A stretch of 32,454 bases of DNA from NCBI GenBank assembly GCA_024688225.1, contig JAILEI010000055.1:1-32454 (forward strand), in the 5' to 3' direction. The notes under the pieces were generated by a model. The model was not told where the DNA came from. It saw only the letters and a list, made by a program, of their open reading frames with translations, and did no database searches. Source of the DNA: Succinivibrionaceae bacterium (GTDB lineage: Bacteria; Pseudomonadota; Gammaproteobacteria; Enterobacterales; Succinivibrionaceae). Positions 19,637-32,454 of the stretch are shown here, piece after piece (the first letter of the stretch is position 1; each line of letters starts with the position of its first letter). The position numbers and the translations under genes are program-made.

Positions 19637-19668
19637 CACATTTTTGTGACCAAGTGCGCAAAAATGTG
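19637..19668. promoter_or_regulatory. 10-bp perfect dyad just upstream of the efp promoter
   Basis: cacatttttg (19637-19646) N12 caaaaatgtg (19659-19668). Confidence 0.5.
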
Positions 19669-19694
19669 CCATTTCAGGCATTTTTTGATAGAAT
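19666..19694 (+). promoter_or_regulatory. Putative sigma70 promoter for efp
   Basis: GTGCCA (19666-19671) - 17 bp - TAGAAT (19689-19694). Confidence 0.5.
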
Positions 19695-19769
19695 CTTGCG
19701 CCATGTCTCAACATCACTGCCATCTGGCGCATGTGCCGGCAGTGCAACTTGCTTGGTAGGTATTACAAG

Positions 19770-20333
19770 ATGAAACTAGCTCAGGAAGTCCGTGCGGGCA
19801 ACGTGATCATGGTCAATGGCAACCCCATGGTGGTCCAGAAGGCCGAGTACAACAAGTCCGGGCGCAATGCGGCCGTGGTCAAGATGAAGCTCAAGAACCT
19901 TCTCTCCGACGCCGGCACCGAGACCGTCTTCCGCGCCGATGACCGCCTTGAGGATGTCATCCTCGACCACAAGAACTGCACCTACTCCTACTTCAATGAT
20001 CCCCTCTACGTGTTCATGGACGAGGAGTTCAACCAGTACGACGTGGAGAAGGACAACCTTGGCGATGTCATGAACTACCTCGTTGACGGCATGGAGGATG
20101 TCTGCCAGGTTACCTTCTACAATGGCAAGGCCATCAGCGTTGAGCTGCCGATCCTCATCACCCGCGAGGTTGAGTACACCGAGCCCGCGGTGCGTGGCGA
20201 CACCTCCGGCAAGGTGACCAAGCCCGCCCGCCTCGCCGGCACCGGCTATGAGATTCAGGTCCCTGACTTCGTCAACATTGGCGACAAGATCGAGATCGAC
20301 ACCCGTACCAACGAGTTCAGAAAGCGCGTCTAG
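19770..20333 (+). CDS. efp: Elongation factor P (arginine-32 type)
   Basis: [45 protein letters not shown]; Arg at position 32, matching EarP-type EF-P. The ORF track starts upstream at 19731. Confidence 0.97.
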   Translation: MKLAQEVRAGNVIMVNGNPMVVQKAEYNKSGRNAAVVKMKLKNLLSDAGTETVFRADDRLEDVILDHKNCTYSYFNDPLYVFMDEEFNQYDVEKDNLGDVMNYLVDGMEDVCQVTFYNGKAISVELPILITREVEYTEPAVRGDTSGKVTKPARLAGTGYEIQVPDFVNIGDKIEIDTRTNEFRKRV

Positions 20334-20346
20334 CCGCAGCAACATG

Positions 20347-20375
20347 AAAAAAGCAGGCCTGGTCCTGCTTTTTTT
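20347..20375. terminator. Rho-independent terminator after efp
   Basis: aaaaaagcagg-cctggt-cctgctttttttt. Confidence 0.88.
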
Positions 20376-20666
20376 ATGCCCGCAGGTTGCCACCCCAGGG
20401 CTGGTGGGTTGGCAGTGGGATGGAAAATGCCTTGCGGTGGGGAGGCATGGGCTTGCGCACCGCTACTTTTTGTCCGGTTGGCAAACCCATGTTTAGGCAC
20501 ATTTTGCCCACCGTGAAAAGCACTGGATCCAGCAGCGCAACCTTCAAGTTTACTTTATGATAAACAATTAAAAATTGCGCAACTTCAGCTTTTGTCCAGT
20601 CACTAATAATAAAGAAAAAGTAATATATAAATAGATAAACATGATCTCTTCTTCTTCTAGGGGTGG

Positions 20667-22565
20667 ATGTTGGCAACTGATCTAGGACACGGGTATGACG
20701 TCATCGTGGTGGGTGGCGGGCATGCCGGCATTGAGGCAGCAGCGGCCAGCGCGCGCATGGGGGCAAGGACCCTGCTCCTGACCCACAATGTTGAGACCCT
20801 GGGCGAGATGTCCTGCAACCCGGCCTTCGGCGGCATTGGCAAGGGCCATCTCCTGCGGGAGATCGACGCCATGGGCGGGGTGGCCCCGATGGCAATTGAC
20901 CGGGCGGGGATCCAGTTCCGGACCCTGAACTCATCCAAGGGACCGGCTGTGAGGGCCACCAGGGCCCAGACTGACCGCCACCTGTACAAGCAGGTGCTGC
21001 GCGGGATCCTGTTCTCTTATCCCGGCCTGTCCATCTACCAGCAACCGGTAACCGGGATCATCAGGGAGGGCAAGGCGGTCACCGGGGTGAAAACCGCGGC
21101 GGGGATCGCATTCCATGCCCCCTCAGTGGTGGTGTGCGCCGGCACCTTCCTGAACGGGCTCATTCACATCGGGCTGTCTCACTACCAGGGAGGGCGTGCC
21201 GGGGATCCCGCCTCGGTGGGCCTTGCGCAAAGCCTCAGGGAGGCAGGCCTGAGCGTGGGACGGCTCAAGACCGGCACCCCCGCCCGCCTGCTTGGCTCCT
21301 CCATCGACTACTCGCGCCTTGAGCGCCAGGATCCAGAGTTCCCGTCCCCGGTGTTCTCCTTCATGGATGACGCCTCCCTGCACCCCGAGCAGGTGCCATG
21401 TTACATAACCAGGACCAATCCCAGGACCCATGAAATCATCAGGGAGGGACTGGATCGCAGTCCCCTCTACTCCGGGGTGATTCACAGCGTGGGCCCGCGT
21501 TACTGCCCTTCCATTGAGGACAAGGTGGTGCGCTATCCATCCCGTGAGTCCCACCATGTATTCCTCGAGCCTGAGGGGCTGACCTCGCCCCTGGTCTACC
21601 CCAATGGCATCTCCACCTCGCTGCCCTATGACATCCAGGAGCGCTTCATCAGGAGCATAGAGGGCCTGGAGGACGTGGTGATCGTGCGCCCCGGCTATGC
21701 GATTGAGTACGATTTCTATGATCCCCGGGAACTCTTTGTCTCGCTTGCCTCCAAGCGCATTGAGGGGCTGTTCCTTGCCGGGCAGGTCAATGGCACCACC
21801 GGTTACGAGGAGGCCGCGGCGCAGGGATTGCTTGCCGGGGTGAACGCCGCGCTTCACTCCAGGGGTGAAAGTCCCTGGTCACCCTTGCGTAGCGAGTCCT
21901 ACCTCGGGGTGATGGTTGACGATCTCTGCACGCTTGGCACCAAGGAGCCATACCGCATGTTCACCTCGCGCGCGGAGCACCGGCTGCTGCTGCGCGAGGA
22001 CAATGCCGACCTGCGCCTGACCCCCAGGGCCCATGACCTTGGGCTGGTAAGTGATGAGCGCTGGCGGGCATTTGAGGAGAAGCGGGAGAAGATTGAGCAG
22101 GAGAGCCAGCGGTTGCGGGAGACCATCATCCGGCCCTCAACTGAGCTGGGAAAGGCCATCTCCGCCCTGACCCCGCTTGCCAAGGAAGAGAGCCTCTTTG
22201 ACCTGCTGCGCCGGCCGGGGATGGACCTTTCCGACCTGCTCCTGGCATCTGGCCTTTACCCCATCGCGGACACCGAGCAGTCCCGGCAGCAGGTTGAGAT
22301 ACAGGTCAAGTACGATGGCTACCTGCGCCGTGAGCTTGAGGACATCGCCAAGCGCCGGCAAAACGAGCACACCCTGCTGCCCAGGGACTTTGATTACCGC
22401 AGCATCGGGGCGCTGTCCAACGAGGTGGCGCAGAAACTCAATGAGCACCAGCCAGAGACGGTGGGCATGGCCTCGCGGATTTCCGGGGTTACCCCGGCGG
22501 CCATTTCCATCCTGATGGTCCACCTCAAGAAAATGGGGTTGCTGGGCATGAGGGAGGCCAAGTGA
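20667..22565 (+). CDS. mnmG: tRNA uridine-5-carboxymethylaminomethyl modification enzyme MnmG
   Basis: [65 protein letters not shown]. Confidence 0.98.
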   Translation: MLATDLGHGYDVIVVGGGHAGIEAAAASARMGARTLLLTHNVETLGEMSCNPAFGGIGKGHLLREIDAMGGVAPMAIDRAGIQFRTLNSSKGPAVRATRAQTDRHLYKQVLRGILFSYPGLSIYQQPVTGIIREGKAVTGVKTAAGIAFHAPSVVVCAGTFLNGLIHIGLSHYQGGRAGDPASVGLAQSLREAGLSVGRLKTGTPARLLGSSIDYSRLERQDPEFPSPVFSFMDDASLHPEQVPCYITRTNPRTHEIIREGLDRSPLYSGVIHSVGPRYCPSIEDKVVRYPSRESHHVFLEPEGLTSPLVYPNGISTSLPYDIQERFIRSIEGLEDVVIVRPGYAIEYDFYDPRELFVSLASKRIEGLFLAGQVNGTTGYEEAAAQGLLAGVNAALHSRGESPWSPLRSESYLGVMVDDLCTLGTKEPYRMFTSRAEHRLLLREDNADLRLTPRAHDLGLVSDERWRAFEEKREKIEQESQRLRETIIRPSTELGKAISALTPLAKEESLFDLLRRPGMDLSDLLLASGLYPIADTEQSRQQVEIQVKYDGYLRRELEDIAKRRQNEHTLLPRDFDYRSIGALSNEVAQKLNEHQPETVGMASRISGVTPAAISILMVHLKKMGLLGMREAK

Positions 22566-23233
22566 TGGGCAGGACCTTGTCAAATGTTGAGGTTAGGCCA
22601 GGTGACCTGTTGCCGCGGCTTGTGGATCTCATGGGCCAGTCTGGAATCGAGTGTGAACAGGAGCAACTGCTGAGGCTTTGCACCCTGGTTGCCATGCTCT
22701 GCAAGTGGAACCAGGCGCTCAACTTAACCGCAGTGCGCGATCCCATGCAAATGCTGGTGCTGCATGTCATGGACAGCGCGGTGGTCTCACCCCATCTCAG
22801 GAGCGAGGTGGTGGCGGATGTGGGAACCGGGGCGGGATTCCCCGGCCTGGTGCTGGCCACGCTCAATCCATCCCGCCAGTTCACCCTGGTTGACTCTGTG
22901 GCAAAGAAACTGTCCTTTGTCAGGTCGGCGGTGGTCGAGCTGGGACTTGGCAATGTCACCCTGGCCCAGGGCCGTTGCGAAAGCCTGCGCCCGCCTGAGC
23001 CGTTTGGCGAAATTGTGAGCCGGGCGTTTGCCCCGTTGCGCAGGATCGTGGAATGGTGCCTGCCGCTCCTCGCGGATAATGGCAGGTTCCTGTGCATGAA
23101 GGCGCGACTCGAGGATGACGAGATAAAAGACCTGCCTTTGTCTGTTAAAATTGGCGGAATTGTGCGCCTCGAGGTACCGGATCTTAATGCCGAGCGCAAC
23201 TTAGTGATAATACAAAGAGATACCAAGGAATAA
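22565..23233 (+). CDS. rsmG: 16S rRNA (guanine(527)-N(7))-methyltransferase RsmG
   Basis: KWNQALNLTAVRDP, VADVGTGAGFPGLVLA, VSRAFAPLRRIVEW; overlaps the mnmG stop (GTGATG; the track starts at GTG 22562). Confidence 0.95.
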   Translation: MGRTLSNVEVRPGDLLPRLVDLMGQSGIECEQEQLLRLCTLVAMLCKWNQALNLTAVRDPMQMLVLHVMDSAVVSPHLRSEVVADVGTGAGFPGLVLATLNPSRQFTLVDSVAKKLSFVRSAVVELGLGNVTLAQGRCESLRPPEPFGEIVSRAFAPLRRIVEWCLPLLADNGRFLCMKARLEDDEIKDLPLSVKIGGIVRLEVPDLNAERNLVIIQRDTKE

Positions 23234-23236
23234 GCA

Positions 23237-24028
23237 ATGGGCAAGATTATTGCGATTGCCAACCAGAAGGGTGGGGTCGGCAAGACCACCACCTGTGTCA
23301 ACCTGGCCGCCTCGCTGAGTGCGATGAAGCGCCGGGTACTGGTGGTGGACTGTGATCCCCAGGGCAACGCCACCATGGCCTGTGGCATCAACAAGTTCCA
23401 GCTCAATGACAGCCAGACTGTCAACGCCATGCTGCTTGATGACAAGTCAGACATCAATGACTACATCATTGCCGAGACCAGTGGCGGCTTTCACCTCATT
23501 CCCTCCAATGACACCCTGACCATTGCCGAGGTGAAGCTGCTGGACTTCCTGGCCAGGGAGTTCAGGCTCAAGAACCAGCTTGACAAGGTTCGTGATGACT
23601 ATGACTTCATCTTCATTGACTGCCCGCCCTCACTGAACATCCTCACGGTGAACGCCATGTGCGCCGCCGACCGGGTGCTGGTGCCGCTGCAGTGCGAGTA
23701 CTTTGCGCTGGAGGGATTGACCCAGTTGCTGGGAACCATCCGGCAGTTGCACGACGCGGTGAACCCCAGCCTGGAGATTGAGGGGATCCTGCGCACCATG
23801 TACGACAACCGCAACCGCCTTTCCACCGATGTGTCAAACCAGTTGCAGTCGGTGTTTGGGGATGTGGTGTACCGCACTATCATCCCGCGCAATGTGCGCC
23901 TGGCGGAAGCCCCCAGCTTTGGCCAGCCAGCCATGTACTTTGACAAGACTTCCATTGGCTCGAAAGCGTACCTCTCCCTGGCCGGGGAGATCATTGAAAA
24001 AGAAAAGCAGCTCAAGGCGGAGGACTAA
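23237..24028 (+). CDS. parA: Chromosome partitioning ATPase ParA/Soj
   Basis: MGKIIAIANQKGGVGKTTTCVNLAASL; VLVVDCDPQGNAT; DFIFIDCPPSL. Confidence 0.97.
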   Translation: MGKIIAIANQKGGVGKTTTCVNLAASLSAMKRRVLVVDCDPQGNATMACGINKFQLNDSQTVNAMLLDDKSDINDYIIAETSGGFHLIPSNDTLTIAEVKLLDFLAREFRLKNQLDKVRDDYDFIFIDCPPSLNILTVNAMCAADRVLVPLQCEYFALEGLTQLLGTIRQLHDAVNPSLEIEGILRTMYDNRNRLSTDVSNQLQSVFGDVVYRTIIPRNVRLAEAPSFGQPAMYFDKTSIGSKAYLSLAGEIIEKEKQLKAED

Positions 24029-25281
24029 TGGCCATGCCTAACTCCAGTTCCGAAAAGAAGCACCTGGGCACTGGGCTGGATGCCTTGCTCAGCGCCAGCA
24101 TGAAAAGATACAACACCACTCCCCAGCCTGAGCCGGTGCCGCTTGCCGAGCCCTGCGCTGAGCCGGTGGCGTCCAGCCATGAGGGGACTGCCCCTGGCGT
24201 ACAGGTGGTGATGCTGCCCCTTGGCTCACTCAAGTCCTCCATTTACCAGCCGCGCAAGGACTTTGACGAGGAGCGCATCGACGAGCTGTCACGCTCCATC
24301 AAGGAGCATGGCCTGCTGCAGCCCATCCTGGTCAAGCCTGGCACTGGCGGCACCTATGAGATTATCGGCGGTGAACGGCGCTACCGTGCCTGCCGCAAGG
24401 CGGGGCTTGATCCCATTCCCTGCCTGGTCAAGGACATGGTGGACGGTGATGCCTATGCGCTGGCGCTCATTGAGAACATCCAGCGCGAGAACCTCAACCC
24501 GCTTGAGGAGGCTGAGGCGTACGGGGAGATGATCAAGGCCCTGGGCATCAAGCAGGATGACCTGGCCAGGACCCTGGGCAAGTCACGCAGCGCGATTGCC
24601 AACCTGTTGCGCCTCAACCATCTCCATGATGACGTCAAGAAGATGGTTAGGGAGGGCAGCATTGACCTTGGGCACGCCAAGGTTATCCTCTCTGCCGACA
24701 AGCAGTACCAGCCCAAGATCGCGGCCATTGTCGCGCAGAAGGATCTGAGTGTCCGCCAGACCGAGGACTATGTCCGCAAGCTCAAGGAAGATCCGGAGCC
24801 GGAAAAAAAACCTCCTGAGCGCAAGCCCGGGCACCTTCCGGAGTGGGAGCATGAGCTTTCGGAACGCTTCCACGGGGTTAAGGTCCAGTTTGTCGCCGCA
24901 GGTGACAGCAAGGGCAAAATTACCATCAAGTTCTCAAACGATGAGCAGCTCAAGTCATTGGTGGAGTGCCTGGGCCTTTCCTCTGATTTCAGTGCCGGGG
25001 ATGGTGAGGGAACAGCTGATTCCGCCATGGGTGAAGATCCCTCAGTGCAGCCAGCCGATGATGCCAGGGAAAGCGCTGTAACTGGTTCCGAGTCATCTGA
25101 ATCTGGTACTGGCGAGCTGGTTGCTGGGGAAAATGGCCTTGGCGGGCAGACTGCTGGCGAGACCAGTGAAACCCAGGGCGATGTCCTTGGTGAAGGGTCA
25201 GCTGAGGCTGCAGGGGATGCCACGCCCGGGACTGACCCTGGGATCACTGATGCCCCAGTGGATCAGGTCCAGGGTGCCTAG
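24028..25281 (+). CDS. parB: Chromosome partitioning protein ParB/Spo0J with long acidic C-terminal extension
   Basis: QPRKDFDEERIDELSRSIKEHGLLQPILVK, GERRYRACRKAGL, ALIENIQRENLNPLEEAEAY, HTH; dimerisation domain then a ~95-aa acidic tail. Confidence 0.96.
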   Translation: MAMPNSSSEKKHLGTGLDALLSASMKRYNTTPQPEPVPLAEPCAEPVASSHEGTAPGVQVVMLPLGSLKSSIYQPRKDFDEERIDELSRSIKEHGLLQPILVKPGTGGTYEIIGGERRYRACRKAGLDPIPCLVKDMVDGDAYALALIENIQRENLNPLEEAEAYGEMIKALGIKQDDLARTLGKSRSAIANLLRLNHLHDDVKKMVREGSIDLGHAKVILSADKQYQPKIAAIVAQKDLSVRQTEDYVRKLKEDPEPEKKPPERKPGHLPEWEHELSERFHGVKVQFVAAGDSKGKITIKFSNDEQLKSLVECLGLSSDFSAGDGEGTADSAMGEDPSVQPADDARESAVTGSESSESGTGELVAGENGLGGQTAGETSETQGDVLGEGSAEAAGDATPGTDPGITDAPVDQVQGA

Positions 25282-25314
25282 CGCCCCTGTTTCGCAGCCC
25301 ATGGTGCCTGTCCC

Positions 25315-25689
25315 ATGAACCGAGCCCTGGTTCTTTTCCACTTCCTCGGCGCCCTGGCAATCACGGCGGTTGCCACGGTGGTTGCCTTGCTCACCGGTGC
25401 CGATCACAACCTGTACTTCCTTTCCGCGGCCTCGGGTTGCGCCGCGATGCTGGTGCCGCTGGGTGTCTATGGCCTCTATGCCATCCGCCCCCATCCCTTT
25501 ACCCCCACGGCAAGGCAAATCCTCATGGAGGGGATTATTGCCACGACCATCAAGTACATGCTGATAATTTTTTGCCTGGGTTTTATTTTTAAATTTACCT
25601 CATGCACAAAAATTATAGTTATTTCAGCGTTTGTGGCCATGGCGATCCTGAACGTAATTGCGGTGGTTTGCACTAAAAAAGTGCGGTGA
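25315..25689 (+). CDS. atpI: ATP synthase protein I
   Basis: Four-TM small protein at the head of the atp operon (MNRALVLFHFLGALAITAVATVVALLTG...). Confidence 0.85.
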   Translation: MNRALVLFHFLGALAITAVATVVALLTGADHNLYFLSAASGCAAMLVPLGVYGLYAIRPHPFTPTARQILMEGIIATTIKYMLIIFCLGFIFKFTSCTKIIVISAFVAMAILNVIAVVCTKKVR

Positions 25690-25706
25690 AACAGCAAGCA
25701 AGCAAA

Positions 25707-25728
25707 AAATGTGTTTTGGATCACAAAC
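25707..25728. promoter_or_regulatory. Candidate CRP site between atpI and atpB
   Basis: aaaTGTGTttttggaTCACAaac read as AAATGTGTTTTGGATCACAAAC; 9/10 core positions of TGTGA-N6-TCACA. Confidence 0.5.
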
Positions 25729-25771
25729 TTTTAAACGCAAATTGTGTATTTTTCCAAGGCGACCATTTTGA

Positions 25772-26806
<1,035 letters not shown>

Positions 26807-26846
26807 CCTTAACTTTCGTGTTCGTGTTTGTTTTAGGAGACAATAA

Positions 26847-27089
<243 letters not shown>

Positions 27090-27121
27090 ACCTGGTTTGA
27101 CTGGTAGGAGGGCATTACATC

Positions 27122-27592
27122 TTGGAAATTAATGCTACTTTCCTGGGCCAGGCGGTTGCCTTCGTAATTTTCGTCTTGGTGTGCATGAAGTATGTCTGGC
27201 CGCCATTGATGAATGCCCTTGAGAAAAGGCAGAAGGAGATAGCGACCGGCCTTGCTGATGCCGAGAAGGCCAAGAAGAGTCTGGAGCTCGCCAAGAGCGG
27301 TGCCTCCGAGACCCTGAGGCAGGCTAAGCAGGAAGCCCAGAAGATTATCGATGAGGCCAACAAGCGGCGTTCCCAGATCCTGGACAAGGCCGTTGAGGAG
27401 GCCAACCTCGAGAAGCAGCAGATCCTCACTGCGGCCAAGAACGAGATTGAGTCCGAGCGCAACCGTGCGCGTGAGGAACTCAGGAACGAGGTGGTCGCAC
27501 TTGCCGTGGCTGGCGCTGAGAAGATCCTTGGCAACAAGGTTGACTCCAGCACTGACAAGGCCATGGTCCAGAAGATCATGGAAACGTTGTAG
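27122..27592 (+). CDS. atpF: F0F1 ATP synthase subunit b (TTG start)
   Basis: (TTG)[39 protein letters not shown]. Confidence 0.96.
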   Translation: MEINATFLGQAVAFVIFVLVCMKYVWPPLMNALEKRQKEIATGLADAEKAKKSLELAKSGASETLRQAKQEAQKIIDEANKRRSQILDKAVEEANLEKQQILTAAKNEIESERNRAREELRNEVVALAVAGAEKILGNKVDSSTDKAMVQKIMETL

Positions 27593-27607
27593 CACAAGGA
27601 CTTGGGT

Positions 27608-28138
27608 ATGGCTGAAAACCTAACTGTCGCAAGGCCTTATGCTGAGGCGGTCTTCCAGACTGCGCTGGAGGAGAATGACTTCCAGTCCTGGCAGGCAATG
27701 CTTTATGCCATGGCCTTGGTTTGCTCTGACGAGTCAGTGCTTACCAAGCTCAAGGGTATGACCTCCAAGGAAGAGGCTACCAACCAGGTGCTTTCGCTCC
27801 TGGATGGAATCCTTAGCGAGGAAGGCCAGAACTTTGTCAAAATCCTCGGTGAGAACGAGAGGTTTGAGGTCCTGCCCGACATCTACAAGGAGTACCGGAG
27901 ACTTTGGGATCGTCACGAGAAGGTGATGCCCGTTGAGTTGATCAGCGCGCGCCCCATCGCGGATTCCGATGTCAATGAGCTCACTGCCGGCATCGCTGCC
28001 AAGTACCAGTGCAAGGTAAGCCTTAAGAAGACCATTGACGAAAACCTGATTGGTGGCGCGATCCTCAAGATTGGCGACAAGGTCATAGATGCGAGTGTCA
28101 GGACGAGCTTGGATAACCTGGCGTCCACCCTCAAGTAA
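27608..28138 (+). CDS. atpH: F0F1 ATP synthase subunit delta
   Basis: MAENLTVARPYAEAVFQTALEEND...; position between atpF and atpA. Confidence 0.95.
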   Translation: MAENLTVARPYAEAVFQTALEENDFQSWQAMLYAMALVCSDESVLTKLKGMTSKEEATNQVLSLLDGILSEEGQNFVKILGENERFEVLPDIYKEYRRLWDRHEKVMPVELISARPIADSDVNELTAGIAAKYQCKVSLKKTIDENLIGGAILKIGDKVIDASVRTSLDNLASTLK

Positions 28139-28153
28139 GGTAGAGGAAAGATA

Positions 28154-29695
28154 ATGCAATTAAATTCAACCGAAATTGCGGATCTTATCAAGCAAAGGAT
28201 CAAGCAATTCAAGGTCGTGACCGAGTCGCGTGATGAGGGCGTGATCGTTGCCCTCAATGACGGCATCGTCAGGATTCACGGCCTTTCCAGTGTCATGCAG
28301 GGCGAGATGCTCGATTTCGGCGGTGGCCTTTACGGTCTGGCGCTGAACCTGGAGCGCGACAGTGTCGGTGCCATTGTCATGGGTCCTTACTCTCAGCTCT
28401 CTGAGGGCATGAAGGTCCACAGCACCGGGCGTATCCTTGAGGTGCCGGTGGGCAAGAGCCTGCTGGGCCGTGTGGTTAACACCCTGGGTGAGCCGATTGA
28501 CGGCAAGGGCCCGATTGAGACCAATGTCTTCTACCCTGTGGAGAAGATTGCCCCGGGCGTGATTGCCCGCCAGAGTGTTTCCCAGCCGATTCAGACTGGC
28601 TACAAGGCGGTTGACTCCATGATCCCGATTGGCCGTGGCCAGCGTGAGCTAATCATTGGTGACCGCCAGGTGGGCAAGACTGCCCTCGCGATCGACACCA
28701 TCATCAACCAGAAGAACTATGGTGTGCGCTGCATCTATGTGGCGATTGGCCAGAAAGCCTCCACCATTGCTGGCGTGGTGAGAAAGCTTGAGGAAGAGGG
28801 AGCCCTGCAGAACACCATCGTCGTTTCTGCCTCCGCCTCCGATACTGCGGCCTTGCAGTACATTGCCCCTTATGCCGGTTGTGCCATGGGCGAGTACTTC
28901 ATGGACCAGGGTGAGGATGCCCTGATTGTCTATGATGACCTCTCCAAGCACGCGGTCGCGTATCGCCAGATTTCCCTGCTGCTCCGCCGTCCGCCTGGAC
29001 GCGAGGCCTACCCTGGTGACGTCTTCTACCTGCACTCCCGCCTGCTGGAGCGTGCCTCGCGTGTCAACGCTGAGTACCTCGAGCGCAAGACCAATGGCGA
29101 GATTAAGGGGAAGACGGGTTCGCTGACCGCGCTCCCGATTATTGAGACGCAGGCTGGCGACGTCAGTGCCTTCATTCCGACCAATGTCATCTCGATCACT
29201 GACGGGCAGATCTTCCTGACCACCAACCTCTTCAACTCAGGCGTGCGCCCTGCGGTTGACCCGGGCATCTCCGTTTCCCGAGTTGGTGGCTCAGCGCAGA
29301 CCAAGATCATCAAGAAGCTCTCCGGAGGCATTCGTACTGCCCTGGCGCAGTACCGCGAGCTGGCGGCATTCGCCCAGTTCTCCTCTGACCTCGACGAGGC
29401 CACCAGGAAGCAGCTTGACCATGGACAGAAGGTAACTGAGCTCATGAAGCAGCGCCAGTACTCCCCTCTCTCCGTGGCGGAGCAGGCGCTGGTGATCTTC
29501 GCCGCTGAGCGTGGCTACCTTGAGGATATCGACATCCAGAAGGTCCCGGCGTTTGAGCAGGCGCTGCTTGAGCATGCCCGTACCTCTGCTGCGGAGATGC
29601 TCAAGGAGATCAACGATAAGCCCGAGTACAATGACGAGATCGTCAAGAAGCTTGGTGACTTTATCGCTGCCTTCAAGTCCTCCCAGACCTTTTAG
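28154..29695 (+). CDS. atpA: F0F1 ATP synthase subunit alpha
   Basis: [75 protein letters not shown]. Confidence 0.98.
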   Translation: MQLNSTEIADLIKQRIKQFKVVTESRDEGVIVALNDGIVRIHGLSSVMQGEMLDFGGGLYGLALNLERDSVGAIVMGPYSQLSEGMKVHSTGRILEVPVGKSLLGRVVNTLGEPIDGKGPIETNVFYPVEKIAPGVIARQSVSQPIQTGYKAVDSMIPIGRGQRELIIGDRQVGKTALAIDTIINQKNYGVRCIYVAIGQKASTIAGVVRKLEEEGALQNTIVVSASASDTAALQYIAPYAGCAMGEYFMDQGEDALIVYDDLSKHAVAYRQISLLLRRPPGREAYPGDVFYLHSRLLERASRVNAEYLERKTNGEIKGKTGSLTALPIIETQAGDVSAFIPTNVISITDGQIFLTTNLFNSGVRPAVDPGISVSRVGGSAQTKIIKKLSGGIRTALAQYRELAAFAQFSSDLDEATRKQLDHGQKVTELMKQRQYSPLSVAEQALVIFAAERGYLEDIDIQKVPAFEQALLEHARTSAAEMLKEINDKPEYNDEIVKKLGDFIAAFKSSQTF

Positions 29696-29705
29696 GGGGC
29701 AATGA

Positions 29706-32002
<2,297 letters not shown>

Positions 32003-32014
32003 CGGAGTCCCGAA

Positions 32015-32446
32015 ATGCAAGAAGCCATCTCATTTAAGCTGGATGTTATCAGTGGCGTTGGTCAGATGTATTCTGGCATGGTCAAGGCCATGAGCATCAC
32101 CGGCTCTGAGGGCGAGCTCGGGATCAGGCGTGGTCACGCTCCTTTGTTGACTACGATTAAGGCGGGCATGGTCTCGCTTGTAACGCAGGAAGACAAGGAG
32201 GAGCAGTTCTACCTAGCAGGTGGAGTGCTTGAGGTGCAACCAAGTGGCGTGACCGTGCTGGCCGATACCGCTATGCGTGCTGATGACATTGACGAGGCCA
32301 AAGCCCAGGCGGCGATCAAGGCAGCCAAGGAAGCCATGAGTAAGCATGCTTATGGTGATAAGGACTACTCTGCTGCGTTTGTATCTCTTGCCCAGGCAAT
32401 GGCACAGCTCAAGGTCGTCGAAGTCGCCAGAAAGCGTCATCGTTAA
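32015..32446 (+). CDS. atpC: F0F1 ATP synthase subunit epsilon
   Basis: [46 protein letters not shown]. Confidence 0.96.
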   Translation: MQEAISFKLDVISGVGQMYSGMVKAMSITGSEGELGIRRGHAPLLTTIKAGMVSLVTQEDKEEQFYLAGGVLEVQPSGVTVLADTAMRADDIDEAKAQAAIKAAKEAMSKHAYGDKDYSAAFVSLAQAMAQLKVVEVARKRHR

Positions 32447-32454
32447 GCATAAGA

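Overview
The window is a chromosomal replication/housekeeping region of a gammaproteobacterium. I infer a Succinivibrionaceae-like anaerobe from the gene content; this is untested. Gene order: ftsY (partial, -) / rsmD (+) / gyrB-recF-dnaN-dnaA (-) / rpmH-rnpA-yidD-yidC-mnmE (+) / inverted block nrdD - small glycyl-radical ORF - nrdG - pqiA-pqiB-pqiC (-) / earP-efp-mnmG-rsmG-parA-parB-atpIBEFHAGDC (+). The most interesting observation is that the class III anaerobic ribonucleotide reductase appears split. The 754-aa NrdD stops just after its C-terminal zinc ribbon and lacks the RVxGY glycyl-radical motif. A separate 53-aa ORF with its own strong ribosome-binding site, absent from the supplied ORF track, carries that motif (FERIRRVTGYLVGTLDRFNNAKRAEVQDRVKH) between nrdD and nrdG. 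Other points worth a look: a ParB with a long acidic C-terminal tail, an AtpB with a Cys-rich N-terminal insertion, a divergent DnaA DNA-binding domain with no obvious canonical DnaA boxes, candidate FNR and CRP sites, and several strong intergenic inverted repeats. Everything is read by eye; no homology search, folding or skew calculation was run.
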